Positions 34,850 to 43,101 of a stretch of 43,101 nt of DNA are shown in pieces (positions within the stretch are counted from its first letter, which is position 1; each line of letters begins with the position of its first letter). The notes under the pieces are model-generated. The model saw only the letters and a program-made list of their open reading frames with translations. It made no database searches and was not told where the DNA came from. The stretch is from NCBI RefSeq assembly GCF_018860585.1, contig NZ_JAHKPR010000063.1, positions 1 through 43,101 on the forward strand, written 5' to 3'. A program made the translations under genes and the position numbers. This DNA is from Colwellia sp. E2M01. Its GTDB lineage: Bacteria; Pseudomonadota; Gammaproteobacteria; Enterobacterales; Alteromonadaceae.

Positions 34850-35077
34850 ATGTCTCGTTTTTTTAGACGTCGTAAGTTTTGCCGCTTCACAGCGGAAGGC
34901 GCAACATCTATCGATTATAAAGATATTGCAACGTTAAAAAATTATATCACTGAAAGTGGTAAAATTGTTCCTAGCCGTATCACTGGTACTGCTGCTAAAT
35001 ATCAACGTCAATTAACTCGTGCTATTAAACGCGCTCGTTACTTGTCATTGTTACCATACACCGACTTACATAAGTAA
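34850..35077 (+). CDS. rpsR: 30S ribosomal protein S18
   Basis: [17 protein letters not shown] and [19 protein letters not shown] are invariant S18 features. ATG at 34850 has GGAG 6 nt upstream and gives 75 aa, equal to E. coli; a TTG further upstream is ignored. S18 pairs with S6 in the platform of the 30S subunit. Confidence 0.98.
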   Translation: MSRFFRRRKFCRFTAEGATSIDYKDIATLKNYITESGKIVPSRITGTAAKYQRQLTRAIKRARYLSLLPYTDLHK

Positions 35078-35094
35078 GCTAATAGGGGTTTAAA

Positions 35095-35550
35095 ATGGAA
35101 GTAATTCTTCTTGATAAAATCGCCAAATTAGGCGGCCTTGGTGACAAGGTAACTGTTAAATCTGGTTATGCACGCAACTTCTTATTACCGAAAGGTAAAG
35201 CAGTATTTGCATCTCAAGCTAACGTTGAGCACTTTGAAGCACGTCGTGCTGAAATTGAAGCTGACCTAGCTAAAGTATTAGCAGCAGCAGAAGCTCGTGC
35301 AGCGAAAGTTGTAGCATTAGCTGAAGTTACTATCGCATCAAAATCTGGTGAAGCTGGTAAATTATTCGGCTCTATCGGTACTCGTGATATCGCTGATGCG
35401 ATCACTGAAGCTGGCGTAGAAGTTACAAAAGCTGAAGTACGTTTACCATTAGGTGCTATCCGCGAAACAGGTGAATTCGATATCGCAATTCACTTACACA
35501 CAGATGTTGATACTAGCATCAAAGTTGTTGTTATCGCTGAAGCTGAATAA
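35095..35550 (+). CDS. rplI: 50S ribosomal protein L9
   Basis: [21 protein letters not shown] with [15 protein letters not shown] is the L9 N-terminal RNA-binding domain; the long connecting helix and a C-terminal domain ([15 protein letters not shown]) follow. Length 151 aa fits. Last gene of the operon, 17 bp after rpsR, with AGGGG-type ribosome site. Confidence 0.98.
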   Translation: MEVILLDKIAKLGGLGDKVTVKSGYARNFLLPKGKAVFASQANVEHFEARRAEIEADLAKVLAAAEARAAKVVALAEVTIASKSGEAGKLFGSIGTRDIADAITEAGVEVTKAEVRLPLGAIRETGEFDIAIHLHTDVDTSIKVVVIAEAE

Positions 35551-35590
35551 CTTATTTTTATAGCGTAAGCTATAAGTAGAAGTTATTGAC

Positions 35591-35629
35591 AAAAACACCG
35601 TACTCTCATTGAGGATACGGTGTTTTTTT
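35591..35629 (+). terminator. Terminator of the rpsF-rplI operon
   Basis: AAAAACACCGTA pairs with TACGGTGTTTTT around a 13-nt loop and is followed by further T. A-runs before it could also stop transcripts from the opposite strand. Confidence 0.9.
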
Positions 35630-35664
35630 ATGGGGCTTTTAAATGGGAGGAACCTGTAATTTCA

Positions 35665-36864
35665 CTACCAAGTGGAGCCTGATTGAATATAGAAAATAGT
35701 ATCTTCAGGGCCTTTAGCGATATCGATACCCATATTAAAATTATATCTACGGGCAATTAAGTATCGAAAACCAACCCCTTTACTTATACGGCTATGACTT
35801 TCTGAAAACTCAGAAAAGCTATCACTCGCTTTACCCACACCGGCAAATACACTTAATTCCCAGCGAACATTAACTCGGTACGCTACTTCAAGCTCAGACA
35901 TAGCTACCGCTTGTCCTTGATATCTTGAACCAGGCATACCGCGCAGTGAAATAGATGGTGTAGCATAAGGAGGTAGTATTTTATCTGAATTAGCATAATT
36001 TGCTTCAATTTTTAATCCAGTTCGCCATTGCTCATTGAATTTGAAGTAATTTAATGCGGTAAATTCGGTGAGGGTGTAATCAATGTCAGAGCCAATAATA
36101 TCGTCAAACCAAAGATAGTTTAGTTCGAATTTAAAGCCTTGTGTCGGAGAAAAATAGCTGTCTCTCGCATCATATTCTAACGAAAGGCCAACACCAGAAG
36201 TAACAGTGTTTGTTGATAGCAAAGAGCGTAATTGCTCTTCAAACCAAGATGGTACATTACCGGAAAGAAAATCAAGATTACCGGCACTTAAGTCAGCATT
36301 TATATAACGTTGTAATACACCGGCATAAAAAGGACTATCCGCTAATTTAAACTTTAACGACTGCATTACACCATAGGCTTGGGTATTAACTTCCACCGCT
36401 TTTGGTAATTCGATATCACCAAAACCGTAAAAATCTAAATGAATATCGCCGTAACCCGCCCCACCTTTGTAACGGATACGTCCTTGATCATAAAAGCCTA
36501 AATGCCCGCCACCGCCAAAATAAGAGCCATTACCCGTATACGCACCAAATGCAGCAGTGATACTTGGCGGCAACAAATTCTTTACGGCATTTTCATTACT
36601 CTCATCTTGCATTGCCGCTAAGCGTGAGTTTTTTTCTTCTTCAGTTTCTTGAAAAAATAACCCTGTCATACCTAGACCACCGCCAAAGGCCGGATCGGTG
36701 ATAATTATCGGAACAGGTAAAAATCCATAAGCATTTTCAGAAAGGTATTGCGAAGCGTCTAAATTACCATCGAGTTTATCAAAGAAAAGATCTGAAGCCG
36801 CAATAGACGACATTGAATATAGAGACATCAAAATTGTACTAGATATTTTAGATAATAAATTCAT
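35665..36864 (-). CDS. Omp85/BamA-like outer membrane barrel without POTRA domains
   Basis: A signal peptide (ISSTILMSLYSMSSIAAS) leads to a surface-antigen (D15-type) barrel without POTRA repeats. GLSLEYDARDSYFSPTQGFKFEL and SLRGMPGSRYQG, the latter like the L6-loop motif, are seen; C-terminus is IQSGSTW with a terminal aromatic. Length 399 aa. A role in outer membrane biogenesis, secretion or lipid release is possible, but nothing near it defines its partner. Confidence 0.82.
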   Translation of the reverse strand: MNLLSKISSTILMSLYSMSSIAASDLFFDKLDGNLDASQYLSENAYGFLPVPIIITDPAFGGGLGMTGLFFQETEEEKNSRLAAMQDESNENAVKNLLPPSITAAFGAYTGNGSYFGGGGHLGFYDQGRIRYKGGAGYGDIHLDFYGFGDIELPKAVEVNTQAYGVMQSLKFKLADSPFYAGVLQRYINADLSAGNLDFLSGNVPSWFEEQLRSLLSTNTVTSGVGLSLEYDARDSYFSPTQGFKFELNYLWFDDIIGSDIDYTLTEFTALNYFKFNEQWRTGLKIEANYANSDKILPPYATPSISLRGMPGSRYQGQAVAMSELEVAYRVNVRWELSVFAGVGKASDSFSEFSESHSRISKGVGFRYLIARRYNFNMGIDIAKGPEDTIFYIQSGSTW

Positions 36865-37001
36865 TATGTACTCTTTAAAAGAAACGATTGATTCTCGACG
36901 ATTTACGGAATAATCAATATGATTTATAAGTATTTTCTACTAGTTAAAGTTGATAAGCAATAGTGCATTTGTGTTGAGGATATTTTCTGGTGCGTTGTTA
37001 T

Positions 37002-37027
37002 TAAAGGTATCGACTAAAGGTATCGAC
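37002..37027. repeat. Two tandem copies of TAAAGGTATCGAC
   Basis: A perfect 13-bp direct duplication in the gap between the Omp85-like gene and proB. It may be a recent slippage event; no function is evident. Confidence 0.95.
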
Positions 37028-37137
37028 TTTTAAGGTGGGACTGTGAATAAAGCTATCAGGGAAATCATAAACAAAATTATTCTAGTTCTCTGTAAATATT
37101 ATAGAAGTATTTGCAGAGAGCTATGGAAGCTTATAAC

Positions 37138-38232
37138 TTATAGAATAACCATATCATCGCGGTGCACAACAGCATCACCTTGATCATGACCTAAAATACT
37201 GTCAATACTATCGCTGTGCTTACCCATAATTCGTTGTAAATCATGTTGGCTATAAAGGCTTATACCTTTAGCAATAACCTTATTAGTACGTTCATCAATT
37301 AACTCAACAGAATCTCCTGGTTTAAAAGCTGACTTAACAGACTTTATTCCTTTAGGCAGTAAAGACGCGCCCTTGTTTACAATAGCGTTAACTGCTCCTG
37401 CATCTAAAATTATTTTACCTTGGCTTTTTAAACTGTGTTTCAGCCAGTGCTTTCTCGATGATAGATTTTTATTGGCAATAAAGCGCGTGCCAGGATTTAC
37501 GCCAGCGAGTAACGATTCAAACACTTCAGCACGTGTACCATTAACAATGTAAGTATTAATGCCGTGCTCAACTGCTTTTTCTGCCGCTTGAATTTTGGTT
37601 TTCATACCTCCAGTCGCAAGGTGGCTTCGCGTAACACCAGCCATTGCATATATTTCGTCGGTAATTTCCGCTATTTCAGGTATTAATACAGCATCAGCAT
37701 TTACTTTCGGGTCTTTAGTAAACACACCTTCAATATCACTTAAAATAAATAAAGCATCGGCTTCACAAACTTGTGCTACTAAAGCAGCAAGGTTGTCATT
37801 ATCGCCAACCGTTGCTTGTTTATCTGCAACCGTATCGTTTTCATTAACGATAGGTAAAATACCATTAGCTAACTGAATTTTTATGGTGTGTTTAATGCTA
37901 ATAAAGCGCTCTCTATTAGTAAAATCTTCCTGAGTTATTAATATTTGGCTACAAGGAATGTTAAAAAAACGCTGCCAATTGGCCATCATTTGCATTTGAC
38001 CAACAGAGGCCATTGCTTTTCTAGTTGCGCCTGATAATTCAGGTGAGCCATGATGAATGAGGTTACGACCTGCAGCAACAGAGCCAGAAGAGACTAAAAT
38101 TATCTCTTTACCTTGTTTTTGACATTGCCTAATAAAGTGTGAAATAGCTGCAATATACTTGTCGCTACAACCTTCTTTATCTGGTGCAATTAAGGCACTA
38201 CCTACTTTGATTACTGCTCGATTAAAGTTCAT
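37138..38232 (-). CDS. proB: Glutamate 5-kinase ProB
   Basis: First step of proline synthesis from glutamate. The amino-acid kinase domain shows VIKVGSALIAP, LVSSGSVAAGR, NENDTVAD and GDNDNLAALVA; the C-terminal PUA domain begins about residue 280 (GKIILDAGAVNAIVNKGASLLPKGI). Length 364 aa matches E. coli (367). proA is not adjacent, unlike in many Gammaproteobacteria. Confidence 0.96.
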   Translation of the reverse strand: MNFNRAVIKVGSALIAPDKEGCSDKYIAAISHFIRQCQKQGKEIILVSSGSVAAGRNLIHHGSPELSGATRKAMASVGQMQMMANWQRFFNIPCSQILITQEDFTNRERFISIKHTIKIQLANGILPIVNENDTVADKQATVGDNDNLAALVAQVCEADALFILSDIEGVFTKDPKVNADAVLIPEIAEITDEIYAMAGVTRSHLATGGMKTKIQAAEKAVEHGINTYIVNGTRAEVFESLLAGVNPGTRFIANKNLSSRKHWLKHSLKSQGKIILDAGAVNAIVNKGASLLPKGIKSVKSAFKPGDSVELIDERTNKVIAKGISLYSQHDLQRIMGKHSDSIDSILGHDQGDAVVHRDDMVIL

Positions 38233-38445
38233 TTTTTTAGCCTGATCATTACTGTTTTACTATGTTAATTTAAGCATTTTCATTGTTATATAAATATTAG
38301 CTAACCTTGAGGTTTTATATTCACGTTTTTTTATATTCACATTTAGTGAACGCAGTTGACAGGGTATAGCTTTTCGCGGAGTATGCGGATAACTAATTAG
38401 GCTGTAAAACAAATAATAATTATCGTAACGATAAGAGATTGTGTG

Positions 38446-39321
38446 ATGGATATTGAGTTAATAAAAACTTTTTTAGAAGTTAAAGATTGTCGTCATTTTG
38501 GTAAAGCGGCAGAGAACTTATATTTAACTCAAGCGGCTATCAGTACGCGGGTTAGGCAACTTGAAAGATACTTTGGAGTTGCTCTATTTCACCGCGCTAG
38601 AAATAACATTCAGTTGACCTCAGCAGGTGAGCGACTAGTTCCTCATGCAGAGAATATGCTTAATACTCTTAGAATGGCCAAACAAGATGTTGCCCTAACA
38701 ACAGACCAGGTTACGCAAATATCTATTGCAGGAACCCCTAATACTTGGGATGTTTATATTCACGATGCTATTTCTAAAATTTATATTAACCAACCTCAAA
38801 TTAGCTTAGTTGCTGAAATTCTATCGCGTGAACAACTGACTAGGCAATTACTTGAGCGCACTTTAGATGTTGCTATTTTATTTGATCCGCCGAAAGTAGA
38901 AGAATTAAAAATAGAATCGCTACACATGTTTAACCTAGTACCCGTTACTACTTTCGCTAAGGCTATTCAAACGCCCGATGAAGTGCAGCGTTACATTATG
39001 ATTGATTGGGGGACTAGTTTTATTAATTGGCATGCTAAAGAATTACCTGGTATTGCTATCCCCGCGATTCGAACAAGTACAGCTAGGATCGCACTTGATC
39101 TAATGTTGCAGTGTGGTGGCAGTGCTTATTTACCTGATATGTTAGCAAAACCCTTTATAGAGCAGGGTAAATTGTTTGCTATAAACAGCTTACCTATTTT
39201 CGAAAGAGAGCTCTTTAGTGCTTTTCATAAAGACAATGAAAATGAAGAGCGCATTATTGAAATTAAAAACTTATTACGAAAAGAAGATCCCGAAGCGCCC
39301 GCTATAATGAACCCTTTATAA
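38446..39321 (+). CDS. hdfR: HdfR-like LysR-family regulator
   Basis: The N-terminus IELIKTFLEVKDCRHFGKAAENLYLTQ, read over residues 3-29, and LFHRARNNIQLTSAGE match HdfR, which represses flagellar master genes in E. coli. A helix-turn-helix is followed by an effector domain. ATG at 38446 has AAGAG at the right distance; a GTG one codon earlier is possible. A small acidic protein gene lies downstream, a pairing I recall in related genera. Targets here unknown. Confidence 0.85.
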   Translation: MDIELIKTFLEVKDCRHFGKAAENLYLTQAAISTRVRQLERYFGVALFHRARNNIQLTSAGERLVPHAENMLNTLRMAKQDVALTTDQVTQISIAGTPNTWDVYIHDAISKIYINQPQISLVAEILSREQLTRQLLERTLDVAILFDPPKVEELKIESLHMFNLVPVTTFAKAIQTPDEVQRYIMIDWGTSFINWHAKELPGIAIPAIRTSTARIALDLMLQCGGSAYLPDMLAKPFIEQGKLFAINSLPIFERELFSAFHKDNENEERIIEIKNLLRKEDPEAPAIMNPL

Positions 39322-39518
39322 ACTTAAGTTATCGGAGTTAAGTTACAGAAAGTTAACTGGCAATAAAGTAATTGAAATTAACTTTACTGCCTGAACTCAC
39401 TAAAATTTCACCAAGGTAAAATAAATTTATCGTTAACTTAAAAATATTTTGCTTTAATTCGTTGGCAAAAAAGTAGAATATCCGATTTTAACCATGATTA
39501 TCTTTTGGTGAGATAACA

Positions 39519-39761
39519 ATGACCATGAATACAAATTACGAATTACCTGATTTTGACAATGATTACTACGACAATCAGGGAGCTTCAGACGACATCGACA
39601 ATAATATTGCTGAGTTTGAATTAAGTGTGCACTCAACTGAAGAGAAGAGTTCAAAGCATAATAACAAACGAAACTTCTTAGCGAAGAAAAAGCTAGAACA
39701 GCAGCAAAAAGACAGTCGTCGCAGCAAATTCGATGATGACGATTATGATGACTGGGATTAA
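39519..39761 (+). CDS. Small acidic protein, PA3496/DUF3545-like
   Basis: An 80-aa protein with an acidic Asp/Tyr-rich N-terminus (LPDFDNDYYDN), a basic middle helix (KHNNKRNFLAKKKLEQQ) and a C-terminal DDDDYDDWD tail, like PA3496-family proteins described as envelope integrity factors. The similarity is weak, from memory. A leader with TGGTGAG precedes the ATG. Own terminator downstream. Confidence 0.65.
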   Translation: MTMNTNYELPDFDNDYYDNQGASDDIDNNIAEFELSVHSTEEKSSKHNNKRNFLAKKKLEQQQKDSRRSKFDDDDYDDWD

Positions 39762-39782
39762 TCAGTAAACTTATAAAAGTCA

Positions 39783-39815
39783 CTTATAGAGCCAACTTGT
39801 TGGCTCTATAAGCTT
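39783..39815 (+). terminator. Terminator of the small acidic protein gene
   Basis: A perfect 14-bp inverted repeat (CTTATAGAGCCAAC and complement) with a 2-nt loop lies 20 bp after the stop. The T-run is short (CTTT), so efficiency is uncertain. Confidence 0.7.
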
Positions 39816-39994
39816 TACTGTTAATTATTCCATCTCATATTATCCCTTTATAGCTTTTCACTGCCGTTACTTCGCAACATACATGCGTGTTCAACGCTAA
39901 GGTAAGTGAAATCATTCCACATAACTACGTTTCTGTAATATTCATTCGATAAACTATTTTATTTATTATGTATTTTACAAAAACAGGCAATACC

Positions 39995-41032
39995 ATGAAT
40001 ATACTTTTTTTAATGTACCCTTGGGACAAAATTGACCCAGAGACTGACTCTACTTTACGTTTAATCCACGAATGTGTTTCGCGTAATCATACTGTAGCTA
40101 TTGCAACGCCGCATAATTTAACCATGCGAGACTCTGTTTCAAGTGCATTTTGCCAAGTGATTAAAAAAGGCGCGACGGTGCCATCTAATATGGTGTCTTT
40201 TTATAAAAAAGCAGAGTTTAAAAAATCACAACTACCATTGGCAGGCTTCGACGCTATTATTATGCGCGCTAACCCGCCGTTAGATCCTATTACCTTAAAC
40301 TTTCTTGATTCAGTACGTGATGATACTTTTATCATGAACGATATCGACGGTTTGCGTATTGCTAATACCAAGTTGTATACGGCTTCGTTTGATGATCCTA
40401 CTAACCACTTTATTCCGGTAACGCATGTTTCTAAAACAACAGAATACTTAGTCGATGTATTAAAAGAGTCTAAGTCAGACAAAATGATCATGAAACCCCT
40501 TGATGGTTATGGTGGTCACGGCGTTATTTTAGTTGAGAAAAGTGCGCAAAAAAGTTTCCACTCATTATTAGAGTTTTACATTAATAGCGGTAAAGGTGGC
40601 AACTACGTTATTTTACAAGAATATGTTGAAGGCGCAGATGCCGGCGATGTACGCATTATGATGTTAAATGGTGAACCGATTGGTGCCATGAAACGTGTAC
40701 CTGCAAGTCATGATGTGCGCTCAAATATTCATGCCGGCGGCTCAGTGGTAAAACACACTTTAACAAAAAAAGAAAAAGCCCTGTGTAAACACATTGGTCC
40801 TAAATTAGTGCGTGATGGTTTATATTTTGTGGGTATTGATGTTATTAATGAAAAGCTAATTGAAGTGAATGTGCAAAGCCCTGGCGGCATCATGCGTATT
40901 AATAAATTAAACAATGTAAAACTGCAGAAGAAAGTTATCGATTTTGTTGAAAGTGTTGTTAACGCCAAAGAGGCGTTAGCACAACGTAAAGATGAATTTA
41001 GAAAGGCGATAAACGATGCTCACGTTATCTGA
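39995..41032 (+). CDS. GshB-like ATP-grasp ligase
   Basis: Peptide- or amide-bond-forming ATP-grasp enzyme resembling glutathione synthetase. An N-terminal Rossmann-like part (MNILFLMYPWDKIDPETDST) is followed by the ATP-grasp fold with MIMKPLDGYGGHGVILVE, ILQEYVEGADAGDVRIMM, and metal-binding IEVNVQSPGGIMRI. It starts best at 39995, 345 aa; a further ATG at 39968 lacks a ribosome site. It is translationally coupled to the next gene (17-nt overlap). True glutathione synthetase is less likely because of the partner gene. Confidence 0.85.
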   Translation: MNILFLMYPWDKIDPETDSTLRLIHECVSRNHTVAIATPHNLTMRDSVSSAFCQVIKKGATVPSNMVSFYKKAEFKKSQLPLAGFDAIIMRANPPLDPITLNFLDSVRDDTFIMNDIDGLRIANTKLYTASFDDPTNHFIPVTHVSKTTEYLVDVLKESKSDKMIMKPLDGYGGHGVILVEKSAQKSFHSLLEFYINSGKGGNYVILQEYVEGADAGDVRIMMLNGEPIGAMKRVPASHDVRSNIHAGGSVVKHTLTKKEKALCKHIGPKLVRDGLYFVGIDVINEKLIEVNVQSPGGIMRINKLNNVKLQKKVIDFVESVVNAKEALAQRKDEFRKAINDAHVI

Positions 41033-43010
41033 AAATGAATGTATTGAGTTAATCAATAAAGGTGAATGCTTTCACGCGACAGTAGAACATGGCGCATTTA
41101 TTATAAAAATAGATGAATACAGCCCTGTTGTTTGTGCTGCTATTCATAACGGGCATCAGCTTAGAGATGACTTAAAAAAAACATTCTTATTAACCAATAA
41201 AGAACAAGCCTATGAAGAGTCGCCTTATACGGCTGACTTAATTTCATCATTCCCTATTGTGTTAATTGGTAACGATTCACGCTTTGAATACGATCTAAAT
41301 CGAGCCAGAACTTTATCAACTTCAACTAAAACCACTAAAGATAAACCGGTATGGAAAAAAGCATTAACGATTAAACAACGTGGTGTGAGCCATGCTAAAC
41401 ATGATGCTTTTTATAATGTGGTTAAAGCATTAATTACAAAACTCGAATTGCAGTTTAAAAACACCATTGTGTTTGACGTACACTCGTATAATTACCAGCG
41501 TATTAATAAAGCCTCGCCAACATTTAATATTGGCTCGTCGCAAATTGATATGGAGCGTTGGGGGGCAATTGCCCGAAAATTTCAGCTACAACTCAATAAA
41601 ATTGATTTACCTAACATGGACGCATACGCCGCTACTGATGAAGTATTTCATGGTCGAGGTTATTTAATTACTCACATTAGTGCGCATTTTGACAATACTT
41701 TAGTATTACCTATTGAAGTGAAAAAAGTGTTTATGGATGAAACCAATGGTGAGCTATTTCCTTTGGTACTCGAAGAATTGAAAGCGGGCCTTAAGCAAGC
41801 GATTAGCGAAACAACCGCGTTTTTTATGCGTAAGTATAATAAGCAAAAATCAGCGAGAAGCTCAGATATACTTTCATCATCATTAGCACCTGAAATTATT
41901 AACCTTGATAGGCAACTTGTGGATCTGTGTGAAAATGTTGAAACTCTCAATTATATCAACCCGATAAACATTGCTAGTGAGCGCAAAAAGTTCTTCTCAA
42001 CTAAAAATACGGGCTCGCCAGATTTTCATTATAAACAACTGAATATCGACCCATATCAGTTTAGAGAAAAGCTATATAAGTTACCTGTTAGTGACATTAT
42101 GGATGCAGACATTCAACAACTGTATCGCCATACCATTGATAATTTAGCCAACAAAATTGACTTGTTAACCTCTATCGGCACAGATGATTTTGTTTATAAC
42201 TCATTACGTTATTACGGCGAGCCGAACAGGCAAGATATTGCTAATGCCGAATTTATTTTGCGCGCACCGGAAATAGAAGGTGAGTTTGAAGAGTCTATTC
42301 ATGATGCGGATTATGCAGTTAGCTATTATAAAGAGCAGGCGGCTAAGTGGAATTTACAATGTAGAATAGAAAAATCAGCAAAGCTGGTTGCTAAAGCTAT
42401 GGTAAATAATGAAAAACGCTTATTACTTATCAATAAAGACGCAACATTTACCCGCTCAGAATTACAAGGGTATGCGTTTCATGAATTAGGCATTCACATG
42501 CTTACCACCATTAATGCTAAAGAATCACAATTAAAAGTATTCTCTATTGGCTTAACGGGGAATACCCATACCCAAGAAGGTTTGGCTATTTTTAGTGAAT
42601 ATTGCTCAGGTAATTTGACTTTAGCTCGATTAAAAACCTTAGCGCTACGTGTGATCGCCGTGAAATACATGTTAGAGCATGGCGATTTTACTAAAACCTA
42701 TCAATTATTGATGGCCAACTATGGTGTTAGTTCAGCTAATGCTTTTACTTTAACTACGCGGGTTTATCGAGGTGGCGGCTTTACTAAAGACCACCTTTAT
42801 TTAAAAGGCTTTAGAGATATTCTTAATATTAGAACTGAAGCCAATATTGAAGACTTATTGGTAGGGAAAACTGGCTTGTTAGACTTTTCGGTTATTTCTG
42901 AAATGATAGAGCGTGGTCTAATCAACAAACCAACGTCTTTATTTCCGTTAGAAATTGAGCGTGATAAGCCAATGAGTATTTTAGATTACCTGGTGAGCTC
43001 AATTAAGTAG
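41016..43010 (+). CDS. N-formylglutamate amidohydrolase-like / DUF1704 metallopeptidase fusion
   Basis: A two-domain protein of 664 aa. The N-terminal third resembles N-formylglutamate amidohydrolases: HGAF at 25-28, IHNGH (43-47), YDLNR-type turn and DVHSYNY (154-160) with likely metal ligands. The C-terminal part is DUF1704, the 'QEGLA' family: HELGIH (489-494) as zinc-binding helix and QEGLA (520-524), whose Glu would be the third ligand. Eukaryotic members (MATCAP) are tubulin tyrosine carboxypeptidases. AAAGG precedes the ATG, which overlaps the ligase gene. A hydrolytic partner to the ligase is inferred. Confidence 0.85.
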   Translation: MLTLSENECIELINKGECFHATVEHGAFIIKIDEYSPVVCAAIHNGHQLRDDLKKTFLLTNKEQAYEESPYTADLISSFPIVLIGNDSRFEYDLNRARTLSTSTKTTKDKPVWKKALTIKQRGVSHAKHDAFYNVVKALITKLELQFKNTIVFDVHSYNYQRINKASPTFNIGSSQIDMERWGAIARKFQLQLNKIDLPNMDAYAATDEVFHGRGYLITHISAHFDNTLVLPIEVKKVFMDETNGELFPLVLEELKAGLKQAISETTAFFMRKYNKQKSARSSDILSSSLAPEIINLDRQLVDLCENVETLNYINPINIASERKKFFSTKNTGSPDFHYKQLNIDPYQFREKLYKLPVSDIMDADIQQLYRHTIDNLANKIDLLTSIGTDDFVYNSLRYYGEPNRQDIANAEFILRAPEIEGEFEESIHDADYAVSYYKEQAAKWNLQCRIEKSAKLVAKAMVNNEKRLLLINKDATFTRSELQGYAFHELGIHMLTTINAKESQLKVFSIGLTGNTHTQEGLAIFSEYCSGNLTLARLKTLALRVIAVKYMLEHGDFTKTYQLLMANYGVSSANAFTLTTRVYRGGGFTKDHLYLKGFRDILNIRTEANIEDLLVGKTGLLDFSVISEMIERGLINKPTSLFPLEIERDKPMSILDYLVSSIK

Positions 43011-43035
43011 CGTTATTGTTTGCTATTAATAAAAT

Positions 43036-43075
43036 AGGTGCTTGTAATGTAAATGAGACTGCAAGCACCTTCTTG
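43036..43075 (+). terminator. Terminator of the ligase-peptidase operon
   Basis: AGGTGCTTG and CAAGCACCT form a perfect 9-bp stem 25 bp beyond the stop, followed by TTCTT. A 17-nt loop and a modest T-run. Confidence 0.65.
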
Positions 43076-43101
43076 AATGAGCTCATATATGGTCTCCTCC
43101 C

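Noticed and set aside
37084..37130. TCTCTG.AAAT ... ATTT.CAGAGA dyad after proB as terminator
   Set aside because: Stem is imperfect and no T-run follows on the minus strand; termination there is not supported.

Overview
The window is a chromosomal segment of an AT-rich marine gammaproteobacterium. Colwellia or a close Alteromonadales relative is the best fit, judged from gene content and protein character: fadBA, ntrBC with a DUF4124 gene, rpsF-priB-rpsR-rplI, family II pyrophosphatase, a CheX-like protein, paired DUF481 outer membrane proteins and an HdfR-like regulator. No species can be proved from the sequence alone.

Layout. (1) 1-600: the 3' part of a 5S rRNA with its terminator, ending an rrn operon, then a noncoding stretch with degenerate repeats. 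(2) 597-10063: dusA, split by an integrative mobilizable element of about 8.5 kb. The dusA body (minus strand) now takes its first codons from the element, apparently from an ATT start behind a strong Shine-Dalgarno. The displaced native dusA 5' end survives as a 19-codon remnant at the far side. A 13-bp core repeat marks both ends, and paired TGACCCC boxes lie just inside each end. The cargo, in order, is a tyrosine integrase, a controlled type II restriction-modification system (M convergent with C-R, tandem C-boxes), a RepL-like initiator with two small downstream genes, a MOBV-type relaxase with a coiled-coil partner and a likely oriT, and a PrtN-like regulator beside attR. (3) 10287-23695: LysR regulator, ppaC, fadBA, a REC-GGDEF-EAL response regulator, a TIGR03899-like gene, a MerC-domain protein, ntrC-ntrB and a DUF4124 gene. 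(4) 24251-30351: two tandem DUF481 outer membrane proteins, a 2Fe-2S ferredoxin, mpl, def, ubiX and a cheX-like gene. (5) 30352-35630: an 830-bp gap holding a MITE with about 24-bp terminal inverted repeats, a NagX-like membrane protein, an unknown membrane protein, then the rpsF-priB-rpsR-rplI operon with a visible promoter and leader hairpin. (6) 35665-43010: an Omp85-like barrel, proB, an HdfR-like regulator with a small acidic protein, and a two-gene unit that pairs a GshB-like ATP-grasp ligase with an N-formylglutamate-amidohydrolase/DUF1704 metallopeptidase fusion.

Two places deserve most attention. The dusA element joins restriction-modification, RepL-type replication and MOBV mobilization in a compact chromosomal island that rewrites the 5' end of a tRNA-modification gene. 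The 3'-terminal ligase/hydrolase pair looks like a writer-eraser system for an amide-linked amino acid or peptide, with parts analogous to the eukaryotic tubulin tyrosination cycle; its substrate is unknown.
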